Translations under genes and position numbers: made by a program
In this document: positions 1-8,925 of the stretch, one piece after another
Layout of the letters: each line of letters opens with the position of its first letter
Position numbering within the stretch: the first letter of the stretch is position 1
Notes under the pieces: generated by a model
What the model saw: the letters and a program-made list of their open reading frames with translations, nothing else
What the model was told of the DNA's origin: nothing
Database searches by the model: none
DNA from: MnTg04 sp964568075
GTDB lineage: Bacteria > Pseudomonadota > Gammaproteobacteria > Steroidobacterales > MnTg04
DNA length: 64,000 bases
NCBI GenBank assembly: GCA_964568075.1
Contig: CAZMOM010000001.1
Coordinates: forward strand, 1 to 64,000
Direction of reading: 5' to 3'

Positions 1-987
1 ATCGCCGCGTTTGAACAAGCGGCGGCCGAATATCTGGGTGTGAAACACACGATTGCGGTTGCCTCAGGCACCGATGCGCTGCACCTGGCTATTGTTGCGG
101 CGGGAATCGGACCGGGACATGAAGTCATTACTACGCCATTTACTTTTGCAGCTACCGTAGAGGCGATCGAGTATGCCGGTGCCCGGCCGGTACTGGTCGA
201 CATCGATCCTGATACCTTCAATATTGACGCAAACCTGATAGAAGACGCTGTTACGCCACAAACCCGGGCGATCTTACCGGTGCACTTGTTCGGGCTGCCC
301 GCAAACATGGAGCAAATCATGGACATCGCCGAGCGCCGCAGTCTTTTGGTCATTGAAGACTGCGCACATAGTTTGGGCGCGCATATAAATGGTGCAGCGA
401 CAGGCAGTTTTGGATCAGCGGGTGCTTTCAGTTTCTATCCCAGCAAAACACTCGGTTGTTTTGGCGATGGTGGCATGGTGGCGACGAACGATGCGGAATC
501 CAATCGCCGATTACTTCAGCTTCGACATCACGGCAATGACGATGCGGGGGAACACGTGATACTTGGTTTTAACAGCAGACTCGACGAAATTCACGCGGCG
601 ATACTGCGCATCAAGCTGCCATATCTCGATGAGATGAATGCAAAAAGACGGCAAATTGCGGAGCATTACAACGCGATTTTGGCTGACACGGCGGCAGAGA
701 TACCGCAAGCGGGCGAAGATGCTCATCGCGTCTACTGCTACTATACGATTCGCGTTACAGACCGGGACCGTGTGCGCGAATGTTTACAACGCGCAGGAAT
801 ATCGTCGGCCATTTATTATGCGAAGCCGTTGCATAAGCACGCGTATTTCTCGAATTCTTGTATATACGAGGCTTTGCCTCAGGCAGAAAACATTGCCGAC
901 CGGTGTCTATCGCTACCGATTTTCCCGGAAATGACAGACGCGGAGGTCGAACACGTAGCCACAACGACGGCGAACGCCATAACGTAG
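1..987 (+). CDS. DegT/DnrJ/EryC1/StrS family aminotransferase, 5' truncated
   Basis: The reading frame is open from base 1 (IAAFEQAAAEYLGVKHT...), so the true start lies before the window and only the last 328 residues are visible. The family are PLP-dependent aminotransferases or dehydratases that act on nucleotide-activated keto-sugars for surface polysaccharides. Visible signatures are the VASGTDALHLA cofactor-binding loop, the VIEDCAHSLGA segment with the PLP-contacting Asp, and FYPSKTLGCFGDGG, whose Lys (codon 445-447) is the expected Schiff-base residue. The C-terminal domain ends with the usual YYAKPLHKH and LPIFPEMTD segments. It stands alone at the edge of the window, so the sugar it acts on cannot be inferred. 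Confidence 0.9.
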   Translation: MAAFEQAAAEYLGVKHTIAVASGTDALHLAIVAAGIGPGHEVITTPFTFAATVEAIEYAGARPVLVDIDPDTFNIDANLIEDAVTPQTRAILPVHLFGLPANMEQIMDIAERRSLLVIEDCAHSLGAHINGAATGSFGSAGAFSFYPSKTLGCFGDGGMVATNDAESNRRLLQLRHHGNDDAGEHVILGFNSRLDEIHAAILRIKLPYLDEMNAKRRQIAEHYNAILADTAAEIPQAGEDAHRVYCYYTIRVTDRDRVRECLQRAGISSAIYYAKPLHKHAYFSNSCIYEALPQAENIADRCLSLPIFPEMTDAEVEHVATTTANAIT

Positions 988-1559
988 GTTAGGCAGAGCC
1001 AGCGAAGTCAAGGACCACAAAGGTATTGGCGTGTCCACGCGCAACAGGGCATATGCTTCTACCCAAATTTGGACGTCATTCTCGACAGTGCGAAGGCGCA
1101 GTCTGATGGCTGGTGGACGAAGTGCCTCGTCCCGGCGAGAGCCAGACTTTTGACACTCCCGGATTGTAGAGTTGCTGGTTCTGACCCTAATGCCGCTTCA
1201 GATTGACGACAGACATCGAAAAGTGCCGCTTCGAAATGGCCACCTGAGGCGATTTCGGAGGGGATTCAGACCAACGAGTCGTCCCTAACTCGTTGATTTG
1301 AAATGGTGGCCAGAGGCGGAATCGCAAAGTCGTCATATCCACTTAATACATATGGGCTTATTGGATAGTTCAATGACCCTATACCCCGATATATACCCCG
1401 AGCGACTCCTTTTGAAATGTTTTAAAAAAATGAAACGAAACGTCCGCTATACACTCAAGCTTTACCGGCGCTGTCAGTCTACTCGATGTTTAGTATTCTG
1501 GCCGGTAGGGACGAGGTTATTCCTGCAAGCGCTACGATTTTCAGCCTCAGACCATACGG
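988..1559. other. Intergenic region holding the left islet repeat
   Basis: No convincing gene is seen. Bases 988-1233 have the base composition of the flanking genome. 1234-1317 is the left copy of an 84-bp direct repeat. 1318-1559 is visibly AT-richer, like the islet genes that follow. An open frame at 1298-1648 overlaps the end of the MotA-like gene, starts inside the repeat and resembles no family. Confidence 0.5.
1234..1317. repeat. Left 84-bp direct repeat (att-like, ends in tRNA-Phe 3' end)
   Basis: This segment matches 5858-5941 over 84 bases with three mismatches by eye. Its last 14 bases (TGGTGGCCAGAGGC) equal the 3' end, including CCA, of the tRNA-Phe gene at 6083-6158 read on the plus strand. 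Direct repeats ending in a tRNA 3' end are the usual scar of tyrosine-integrase elements. Confidence 0.7.
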
Positions 1560-2582
1560 TTATTCAAATACTGTTTCCGACACGCTTTGCTCTACAGATT
1601 CTCTTCTTCTGTCCCGTCCGATACTGTCAAGCTCTCTTTCGTGATTAAACAGGATTTCCAGACTTTCCTTATACTTATTAAACGCCTGTTGGTATCGACT
1701 TTTGTCTGGAAATAACGTGTTTATGTAATCCATAAGCAACGAAACAGGCAGACCAACCAGCGAACTGACAATCGCCACGGCAGCTCCAGACTTAATATCT
1801 CCACCCTGACCTAACGCCAGATAAAAGCCCGCAAATGTACCGATGATTCCAAGCAGAATTATCATAAAAGGCGCCCGAAAAAGTATGGCAAGAACATCCT
1901 CCGAGTCAAAATATTTGAAGGTAGTTGAAAAATACGGACTATTATCAAATGCGATGCGGGTAATGATTTCGTAGTCCGGCGTGTCTCCGTAGCCCTGTTC
2001 TTTAATCTCATCGACGGTTACGTCAACAATATGCGCCACGCCATTCTCTATATCAAAAACTTCAACCAGTCGTGCGGGAGGTGTTTTATCAGCGAGGTGT
2101 TTTTCCACCAACAGATCCTTGGTTTTTTCTAAGATCACGGTCGCCTTACCGTCGAGCTGGCGTGCTTTGAGCTTGATTCTTTCTGCTTCCTGAATCTTGG
2201 CCCGCAACTTGTCCAAGAAGGGATCTTTTCCTGAATAAAGTGAAGCAGGAATTTTAAGGGCGGCAGTCGACAATGTTGGATCAAAGTTGACAGCAAGGGC
2301 GATATCTCCCTGTTCTCTCACACTCCTCGCATAGCTCAAGCCTGAAGGTTTTTTTTGAGCTTTTTTGTACTCAAATACAGAAAAATAGAATGAAAGTGCA
2401 AATCTATTTAACGCATTTATTTTGTAGTGCAAGCCAACCTTGAAAATCAGAAATATAAGCAAGCATCCCAATATACCCGAGACAAACAGTGTTCCGATCA
2501 ACTGGTTAGTAAACACAGCATCATAAAAAAATACAAAATATGATATTGCCGCCAGAATTGCCAAAAATACGTATTTAAACAT
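1560..2582 (-). CDS. MotA/TolQ/ExbB-like proton channel protein (ZorA-like)
   Basis: The 340-residue protein has four predicted membrane segments: residues about 3-24, 28-52, 228-258 and 265-290. The last pair carries the proton-channel signature GIIGTFAGFYLAL followed by SGAAVAIVSSLVGLPVSLLM, as in MotA, ExbB, TolQ and Zorya ZorA. A cytoplasmic domain of about 170 residues lies between the two hairpins, and a short charged tail follows. It starts 39 bases after the stop of the MotB-like gene, so the two form an operon of B then A. Together they should make a proton-driven stator unit in the inner membrane. ZorA has a long cytoplasmic tail that is missing here. Related uncharacterised MotA/OmpA pairs exist, so the Zorya link is inference. 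Confidence 0.75.
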   Translation of the reverse strand: MFKYVFLAILAAISYFVFFYDAVFTNQLIGTLFVSGILGCLLIFLIFKVGLHYKINALNRFALSFYFSVFEYKKAQKKPSGLSYARSVREQGDIALAVNFDPTLSTAALKIPASLYSGKDPFLDKLRAKIQEAERIKLKARQLDGKATVILEKTKDLLVEKHLADKTPPARLVEVFDIENGVAHIVDVTVDEIKEQGYGDTPDYEIITRIAFDNSPYFSTTFKYFDSEDVLAILFRAPFMIILLGIIGTFAGFYLALGQGGDIKSGAAVAIVSSLVGLPVSLLMDYINTLFPDKSRYQQAFNKYKESLEILFNHERELDSIGRDRRRESVEQSVSETVFE

Positions 2583-2621
2583 TTTGATACCTACCCTAAA
2601 ACTCGCATTAAATTATGTCAG

Positions 2622-4917
2622 TCAAAAACTGGCTAACTCTTCCGTATACAATTGAAATTGCAAAATCGTTGCCTGTTCCTTCTTGCAATTGTACTCGATA
2701 CAATCTGCAATCTTTCCCACTAAATCATCTCTTACAGGTTGAGCTTGCTGGAAACCCAGTGCTGCAATGCCCATATCTTTTTTCAGTCTAGTACGATACC
2801 TGTAGTTACCCATCTCACTTTCATCAAAGATAAAGTTATACATGGCGACCGCACGTCTGTTACTCAGCGCCATATTGTACTGTCGTGCTCTTTCTGATCG
2901 GGGAGATGTATCGTTTATGTCAATATATTTCCCCATATAAACGGGCGATGTCATCCCGGAAATCTTAAGAGACTCGACCAGCTTCGCAGCGTTCTGATTT
3001 TCGTAAATACTTCTTGCATATTTGGGAATCATTATCCTGAGAAAATCTTTCATGTCTTCTGATAGCTCATGAGACCCCCGTACAAAATATGACTCCTGGA
3101 AGTTGAGTCTTACCTTTCCTGTCTTTTCGTCTATTTCCACGGATGAGGCGTCATAGTCCTTAAAATTCTCATTGAGCAGATCGACAATCTGTTGCTTGGC
3201 TTCGGCTGCCCTGAGAAAGGGCGTAAGCTCTCCCTCTACTTTAGTCGTTAACGCTATTTGCTGGTCCAGCTCTTTGGCAAAAGCCTGTTCTGAATCTGCC
3301 AGGGCTTTTTCCTTCTCTGCATCAAGACTAGCTTGTAGCTCGGCTAATGCGTCTTTTTCTGCTTGTTCCGCTTCTGCTAACGCTTGACGTTTTTCTGCCT
3401 CCGCATCGGCTTCCGCCTGTGCCAGTTCCCGGGCGTGTTTCGCTTCTGCCTGTCGTAATTCCTCTGCCTTCTGCGCCTCAAGAGCAGCCTTATGCGCTGC
3501 TACTGCGGCTTCTTGTGCCTGCGCCTCTCTTTCTAACTCTTGACGTTTTCGTGCCTCCAATTCGGCTTCTCTCTGTGCCAGTCGTTGAGCGGCTTCCGCC
3601 TCTGCCTGTCTTAGTTCCTGTGCGGCCTGCGCATCAAGAGCAGCTTTACGCTCGGCTAATACGTCTCTTTGTGCCTGCGCCTCTCTTTCTAACTCTTGAC
3701 GTTTTTCTGCCTCCGCATCGGCTTCCGCCTGTGCCAGTTCCCGGGCGTGNNNNNNNNNNNNNNNNNNNNNNNNNNNNNNNNNNNNNNNNNNNNNNNNNNN
3801 NNNNNNNNNNNNNNNNNNNNNNNNNNNNNNNNNNNNNNNNNNNNNNNNNTTCCGCTTCTGCCTTTCTTAACTCCTCTGCTGTCTGTGCCGCAAGAGTCGC
3901 TTCCTGCGCGGCTAATGCGTCTTTTTCTGCCTGCGCCGCTTTTTCCAAGGCTTGACGTTTTTCGTCCTCCAATACGGCTTCTTGCTGTGCCAACTCCTGA
4001 GCGTGTATCCTTTTTTCCTGAGCTATTTCAAGTTCTGCCTGAGCCAGTACGATTTCCTTTTGCTTCTGAAGAGCAGCTTCCTGCCTTGCCAATTCGACTT
4101 CCTTTTCCTGCGCCGCTTTTGCTAACTCCCGACGTTTTTCTTCCTCCAAAGCGGCTTCTGTTTGTACCAGCTCATGAATGTGTTGCGCTTCTGCCTGAGC
4201 TAATTCCATTTCCTTTAGGTACTCCAGATTAGTTTCCTGGTCGGCCAGCGCTACCATCTTTTCTATCACCAACTCCGATTCCTGTTCAGCTAATGCTTGC
4301 AGACTTTCCTGCCTCACTATTTCCACTGCTTCTTCTTGTTCTTTTTTGAGTTGTGATTTTTCAACTTCAAGGTCTGTTCTAAGCTCTGCTCTTTCGATTT
4401 CCAATTCGGCCTGTTTCTGCTCCTCCAAAGAAACCAATTCCTCTGACAGTGCTTCCTCGTGCTTTTGTTCAATTTTAACTACAAAGCCTTCATAGTCATC
4501 AGCGGCTTGATTTTCTTGGGCCTCTAACATTGCGGTAAATGCAAGTACTAACTCTTCTGCTTTTTTCCTTCGCTTTTCCTTAATTTCTTCTAACGTTTTA
4601 TCCGCCTCTTTTGCCAGAACGATTTTAGGCTCGTTTTCGTACTGATCTAAAATCTCCTGTATCCTTTCTTCACTTTCCCTTTCGACCTCTGCTATCCTTT
4701 CTTGACTTTCCTTTTCAATAGATTCCACAACCTCTTTCATCTTGTCGATGGTTTCCACAACCTCTTGCATCTTGGTTGCAGTTGTCAATTCGGTTATTGT
4801 AATTTCGTCACTTGCATAGATCATGAATACAATTGCAAGCACAGCAAACAGATCTACCATAGGAACAAGTGCTTCTATGGTCTGTGATTCTTTTATATTC
4901 TGTTGATCAAATATCAT
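2622..4917 (-). CDS. MotB/OmpA-like stator protein with giant coiled coil (ZorB-like), interrupted by an assembly gap
   Basis: The N-terminus has one membrane helix (about residues 16-37, VPMVDLFAVLAIVFMIYA) with an Asp near its start, as in MotB, ExbD and ZorB. More than 500 residues of Glu/Ala/Gln/Lys-rich coiled coil follow, in tandem units. The last 180 residues form an OmpA-like peptidoglycan-binding domain (FVRGSHELSEDMKDFL; NMALSNRRAVAMYNFIF). The 100-N gap at 3750-3849 shifts the frame. On the low-coordinate side the frame of the OmpA part is open right up to base 3749 (HARELAQAEADAEAEKRQ...), so both halves are one gene. The visible length is about 764 residues plus an unknown amount. 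The partner is the MotA-like gene 39 bases downstream. Confidence 0.75.
3383..3749 (-). repeat. Tandem 156-bp repeat encoding 52-residue coiled-coil units
   Basis: The string CTTGACGTTTT recurs at 3383, 3539 and 3695, exactly 156 bases (52 codons) apart. Bases 3693-3749 repeat 3381-3437 almost without change, at a 312-base offset. The repeat encodes units of the type KRQ-LE-EAQAQ. The assembly gap starts where the repeat identity is highest, so the true copy number is unknown. Confidence 0.75.
3750..3849. other. Assembly gap (100 N) inside the coiled-coil gene
   Basis: Exactly 100 N, the conventional length for a gap of unknown size, inside the tandem repeat of the MotB-like gene. The number of missing repeat units cannot be stated. 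Confidence 0.98.
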
Positions 4918-5025
4918 AACTTAGTTTTTCGCCATATTCGTGAGTCAAAAATTAGTCCATTAATATTTGCAATGCGTCTCAGTAATCCGGAGGACATCTG
5001 TGTAGCTTTGATTTTCTTCGGAGAT

Positions 5026-5292
5026 TCAGTGCGGTGACTCGGGCCTGGACTCGAAAAGTTCTCTGCCCTGTTTCCGGTGCATGATCGTTTCGTCGACAGT
5101 CTGATACGTGTCCAACAAAGCTGAGAAATCTCACCGCTGCTCCTTGATCTCGGGGTACTGTGCCGGCACAGAATGCTCATAGGAAAGGACTGCTTCGTCG
5201 TGCAGCCACTTATGAACACTATTAATGTCGGAGGTGGACGCCCAATCCGGTAGCAGGGTTGCCAGAGCAATTGCCGTGGTCGCTTTTCGCAT
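5026..5292 (-). pseudogene. Possible degraded small gene upstream of the MotB-like gene
   Basis: On the minus strand an ATG at 5292 opens a 53-codon frame (MRKATTAIALATLLPDWAST...PEIKEQR) that stops at 5131-5133. The same frame then runs on (DFSALLDTYQTVDETIMHRK...) to a second stop at 5026-5028. The residue composition looks protein-like on both sides of the first stop, which suggests a gene broken by one nonsense change. The first 15-18 residues could be a signal peptide. No family is recognised. It lies about 110 bases upstream of the MotB-like start, so it may be a decayed third member of the operon. Confidence 0.3.
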
Positions 5293-5471
5293 CTGCGAAA
5301 TATTGCATAAACATCACACTATTTAGAGGGACTGGTTCAAAGATTTTCCATATGGCCAACCGATCGAATTATCCAATAACATCGATTTTACCTTTTGTTT
5401 CAATGATTTAGCAGTCAGGGCCAAAAAGGGGGGTACTCCATTGGCGAATCACCAACGTACCCCAGGCCTGA

Positions 5472-5720
5472 AAAGGGTTTATTGCGCCAATTGTCTGGGG
5501 CCTGACCGCACTGATTTACTACAAGGAAGGAAAAGTAGGGTGGCTGCCCGATCCGGATCAGTTCATTAAGAAGCACCTTCAGGACATCATGCGCGTTTAT
5601 CACGGCGTTATGAGTCTCAGCAAGTTCGATCCTCAGAATGTGGCGAAAGTGTCTGCGAGTTATGAGCTTGTGGGCTCGCAGATTAGAGCGTTGGACCGAT
5701 CGGAGCGGCTCGCCGCATAA
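5472..5720 (+). pseudogene. Orphan C-terminal gene fragment, family unknown
   Basis: An 82-codon open frame (KGFIAPIVWGLTALIYYKEG...RALDRSERLAA) runs to a TAA at 5718. It has no ATG, GTG or TTG near its beginning, and an in-frame TGA comes directly before it. It reads like the C-terminal end of a real protein (a hydrophobic stretch, then an amphipathic helical part) that lost its 5' end. It lies just inside the right islet repeat and may be a remnant of an earlier insertion. I do not recognise the family. Confidence 0.35.
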
Positions 5721-5857
5721 TTGGACAGTGAATACTTGTTTCGATTGGACGTCAGTAGCGGTTGGCTCCGTGTTCGCACGGGGCCTGCCTGCTTTGACCT
5801 CCGAAGCGGACGCTCAAAATGAAGTAAAGCAACTGGTGCCGCGCCGAAGTGGGCACC

Positions 5858-5927
5858 AAATGGGCACCTGAGGCGATTTCGGAGGGGATTCAGACCAATG
5901 AGTCGTCCCTAACTCGTTGATTTGAAT

Positions 5928-5941
<14 letters not shown>
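5858..5941. repeat. Right 84-bp direct repeat (att-like)
   Basis: Matches 1234-1317 with three substitutions. Its last bases (from 5928) are also the 3' end of a damaged tRNA-Phe copy, so the repeat joins an islet boundary to a tRNA 3' end. Confidence 0.7.
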
Positions 5942-6067
<126 letters not shown>

Positions 6068-6082
6068 CAAGGTCGAAGGAAA

Positions 6083-6158
<76 letters not shown>

Positions 6159-6160
6159 CT

Positions 6161-6209
6161 ATTTTCAGTCCGCTACTCTACCTTGTCGCTTCGCGACCCC
6201 GCTATCTGG
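6161..6209 (-). pseudogene. Partial tRNA-Phe copy in the tRNA leader
   Basis: The 5' part of a tRNA-Phe is repeated directly upstream of the intact gene. It runs from the anticodon loop (6161) through a D-arm replaced by the 19-base GTCGC-TTC-GCGAC hairpin (6183-6201) to CTATCTGG. The same D-arm replacement is present in the copy at 5928-6067, so the two damaged copies share an origin. It lies between the promoter and the mature tRNA and would be part of the primary transcript. Confidence 0.6.
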
Positions 6210-6230
6210 TCTGCTTGAAAAGAGGCGCGT

Positions 6231-6259
6231 ATTAAACGCGAGCACCCGTTCTGAGTCAA
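6231..6259 (-). promoter_or_regulatory. Sigma-70 promoter for tRNA-Phe
   Basis: Reading the minus strand, TTGACT (6254-6259) and TTTAAT (6231-6236) are separated by 17 bases. A GC-rich discriminator follows, typical of stable-RNA promoters. Transcription would run through 6209-6161 and then the tRNA. Confidence 0.6.
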
Positions 6260-6352
6260 GAAACACGGGGTTTCGCTACGGGGCCGGGCAAGGCTTTTGA
6301 CAGTCATTTGCCGCGACCGTTACCCTGTATGGCCCTAAGTCCGGACTGAGTC

Positions 6353-7633
6353 ATGAGCCCCCCGCACCCGCAGTCGCTTTCCAGTGCCGAGCAACCGTCC
6401 CTGGCGTCCCAATTCCAGTCTGTCCGGCAGCTCACCGAAGCGTTGGTCGCGCCGCTGGCGCCCGAGGACACGGTTGTTCAAAGCATGACCGATGTCAGCC
6501 CAAGCAAGTGGCATCTCGCGCATACGACCTGGTTTTTCGAGCGATTTGCGCTCTGTGCTCATGTACCCGGCTACCGGGAATTTCACGACAAGTTTCACTT
6601 TCTTTTCAACTCCTATTACTACACGGCCGGCGAAATGCACCGGCGGCCCGAGCGCGGGCTACTTTCCAGGCCGACCCTGGACGAAATCCTCAGCTACCGG
6701 CGACACGTGGATCACCATCTGCTGGCGCTGCTCGATAAAAAGAGCGACGACCGGGAACTGGCTTCGCTGATCGAGCTGGGGCTAAATCACGAGCAACAGC
6801 ACCAGGAACTGATCCTGACCGATATCAAGCACGTGCTGTCCTGCAACCCGCTGAAACCCGCATACCGTGAGCTGGAGCTGGAGCGATGCCCCGCCCCGCC
6901 AGCGATAAACTACCTGCCGATCCCCACCGGTACGGTCGAAACCGGGGCCGACGGCACTGGCTTTTGTTTCGACAACGAAACGCCACGACATAGGGAACTG
7001 TTACATGGTGGCGGCCTGGCCAGCCGCCTGGTAACCAATGCTGAGTTTCGGGAGTTTATCGACGATGGTGGCTATCAGACTTCCGAGCAGTGGCTGTCCG
7101 ATGGCTGGGCGACGATTCAGCAACAACTGTGGGCGCACCCGCTCTATTGGTCCGACGACCTGCAGACGGAATTTACCTTGCACGGCGAACAGCCGCTGGA
7201 CCCGAACCGGCCGGTCTGTCATGTCAGTTATTACGAAGCGGATGCCTATGCACGCTGGGCGGGTACGCGACTGCCGGGTGAGGCTGAATGGGAGGCGCTG
7301 GCGGCAGGCCAGGAGGTGACCGGCAATCTCCTTGGATCAGACCCCGATACTTCTTTGCACCCGGCCGGAGCCGGCGGACCGGGTCTCGCGCAGGTATATG
7401 GCGATGTCTGGGAATGGATGTCATGCAGTTACTCGCCCTACCCGGGCTTCAAGCCGCTGACAGGCACGCTGGGTGAATACAACGGGAAGTTTATGTGCAA
7501 CCAGATGGTACTGCGTGGTGGTTCCTGCGCGACACCGGTCAATCACATTCGCGCCAGCTATCGCAACTTCTTTTACCCGGATTCCCGCTGGCAGTTCAGC
7601 GGCATCCGTCTTGCCCGGGATGAAACCGCGTGA
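6353..7633 (+). CDS. egtB: Ergothioneine biosynthesis protein EgtB (iron-dependent sulfoxide synthase)
   Basis: EgtB uses oxygen and a non-heme iron to join hercynine to a thiol (gamma-glutamylcysteine or cysteine) as a sulfoxide. The 426-residue protein has the full two-domain layout. The N-terminal DinB-like helical domain carries the iron ligands in HLAHT (about residues 54-58) and HEQQHQEL (His146, His150). The C-terminal formylglycine-enzyme/C-type-lectin fold has VYGDVWEWMSCSYSPYPGF and the closing RGGSCATP...YRNFFYP...GIRLARD. Its stop overlaps the GTG of egtD by four bases, so the two are co-translated. No egtA, egtC or egtE is seen nearby, so thiol supply and C-S lyase must be encoded elsewhere. 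Confidence 0.93.
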   Translation: MSPPHPQSLSSAEQPSLASQFQSVRQLTEALVAPLAPEDTVVQSMTDVSPSKWHLAHTTWFFERFALCAHVPGYREFHDKFHFLFNSYYYTAGEMHRRPERGLLSRPTLDEILSYRRHVDHHLLALLDKKSDDRELASLIELGLNHEQQHQELILTDIKHVLSCNPLKPAYRELELERCPAPPAINYLPIPTGTVETGADGTGFCFDNETPRHRELLHGGGLASRLVTNAEFREFIDDGGYQTSEQWLSDGWATIQQQLWAHPLYWSDDLQTEFTLHGEQPLDPNRPVCHVSYYEADAYARWAGTRLPGEAEWEALAAGQEVTGNLLGSDPDTSLHPAGAGGPGLAQVYGDVWEWMSCSYSPYPGFKPLTGTLGEYNGKFMCNQMVLRGGSCATPVNHIRASYRNFFYPDSRWQFSGIRLARDETA

Positions 7634-8619
7634 GTGAGCCGGCCAAAAAACCCATCACGTTGATCGACTACCACCCGCCCACCGGCGACATCAGGCAGGA
7701 AGTCCTGGAAGGCCTGTCACAGCCCGACAAACGGCTGTCGCCAAAGTGGTTCTATGACGAAGAGGGATCGCGCCTGTTCGATCAAATCACGGAACTGCCC
7801 GAGTACTACCTGACCCGGACCGAACTGGGCATTCTTAATGCTCATATCTCTGAAATGTGTGAGCTGATCGGCGAGCGGGTGACCGTCGTTGAACTTGGCG
7901 CAGGCTCGAGCGTGAAAGTCCGAATTCTGCTCGATCACCTCAACAACCCGGCCGCGTTTATCCCGGTCGATATTTCCGGCGATCACTTGCTCGAAGCGGC
8001 CCGGACGCTGGCCAGCGATTACCCCGATCTGGAAATCCTGCCGGTCTGCGCGGATTTCACCCAACCGTTCGATTTGCCAGCTCCAGTCACGCCGGCGAAA
8101 AGAAACCTGGTATTTTTCCCAGGTTCGACGATCGGCAATTTCGGCCTGCTGCAGGCCAAACAACTGCTCGGTGTCATGGCGATCGAGGCCGGTCAGGGTG
8201 GCGGTTTGCTGATCGGAGTGGATCTGAAAAAAGACACGGCGACACTGGAAGACGCCTATAACGATTCGGCTGGCGTAACCGCCCGTTTTAATTTGAATCT
8301 TCTGACGCGGCTTAACCGCGAAATTGGCGCCGATTTCGACCTCGATCTGTTCACGCATCGCGCGATCTACAGCGAAGACAAGGGCCGGATCGAAATGCAC
8401 CTGGTCAGCGACGAAGACCAGTCGGTCAACATAGCCGGTCAGCGTATCGATTTTGTGGCCGGCGAATATATATTGACTGAATGCTCACATAAATATGAGT
8501 TACAGGAGTTTGCCAACCTCGCTGGCGAAGCCGGGTTTGCTGTGCGCAAGGTCTGGACCGACCCTGACAAGTTGTTTAGCGTGCAATATCTGGAACTGGG
8601 CCAGGAGTCCATGCGGTAG
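7630..8619 (+). CDS. egtD: L-histidine N-alpha-methyltransferase EgtD
   Basis: EgtD trimethylates the alpha-amino group of histidine with SAM to give hercynine, the substrate of EgtB. The 329-residue protein has the SAM loop VVELGAGSS (residues 86-94), VDISGDHL, and LVFFPGSTIGNF, as well as the N-terminal LSPKWFYDEEGSRLFDQIT signature of the family. The start is the GTG at 7630 inside the egtB stop (GTGA overlap). The order egtB-egtD in one operon is common in proteobacteria and cyanobacteria. Confidence 0.94.
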   Translation: MSEPAKKPITLIDYHPPTGDIRQEVLEGLSQPDKRLSPKWFYDEEGSRLFDQITELPEYYLTRTELGILNAHISEMCELIGERVTVVELGAGSSVKVRILLDHLNNPAAFIPVDISGDHLLEAARTLASDYPDLEILPVCADFTQPFDLPAPVTPAKRNLVFFPGSTIGNFGLLQAKQLLGVMAIEAGQGGGLLIGVDLKKDTATLEDAYNDSAGVTARFNLNLLTRLNREIGADFDLDLFTHRAIYSEDKGRIEMHLVSDEDQSVNIAGQRIDFVAGEYILTECSHKYELQEFANLAGEAGFAVRKVWTDPDKLFSVQYLELGQESMR

Positions 8620-8649
8620 AAAGTATGCCCGCGGCGTAGACTCCGTGGC

Positions 8650-8925
8650 TTACTTCGGATCGGGTTCGACGAACTCTTTCGGTTTTTCCGATCCCGCGCC
8701 AAAAAAGAAATTATCCATTTCTTTTTCGAGAAACTGACGCGCTTTCTGTTCGATCAGGACCAGACGGTATTCGTTGATCAACATGGTCTGGTGCGCCAGC
8801 CACTCCTGCCAGGCTTCCTTCGAAACTTGCTCATAGATTTTCTTGCCAAGCTCGCCCGGCCACGGCTGCGCATCGAGGCCATCGGCTTCTCTGCCCAGGC
8901 GTACACATTGCACTTTTCGTGCCAT
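8650..8925 (-). CDS. yggX: YggX-family probable Fe(2+)-trafficking / oxidative damage protection protein
   Basis: A cytoplasmic 91-residue protein with the family hallmarks: start MARKVQC with the conserved Cys, then LGREADGLD, PWPGELGKKIY, SKEAWQEWLAHQTMLINEYRL and a C-terminal MDNFFFG. YggX protects iron-sulfur enzymes from oxidants. Its ATG lies at the stop of mutY, giving the classic gammaproteobacterial mutY-yggX pair; MutY itself is a 4Fe-4S enzyme. Confidence 0.95.
   Translation of the reverse strand: MARKVQCVRLGREADGLDAQPWPGELGKKIYEQVSKEAWQEWLAHQTMLINEYRLVLIEQKARQFLEKEMDNFFFGAGSEKPKEFVEPDPK

Noticed and set aside
1298..1648. A 116-codon plus-strand frame at the left islet border
   Set aside because: It starts within the direct repeat, overlaps the end of the MotA-like gene and has no recognisable features.
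3383..4200. Regular DNA repeats that could be taken for a CRISPR array
   Set aside because: The repeats are within an open coding frame, with 156-base periods and no unique spacers. They encode coiled-coil units.
1560..4917. Assignment as a flagellar MotAB stator
   Set aside because: No flagellar genes are nearby, the B subunit has a huge coiled coil, and the pair lies in an islet. MotB lacks such an insert.
4914..5270. A 118-codon minus-strand frame ending at the MotB-like start
   Set aside because: Although its stop overlaps the next ATG, its residue composition (many Ser, Arg, Pro, Thr) looks like a wrong frame. The parallel frame with one internal stop looks more protein-like.
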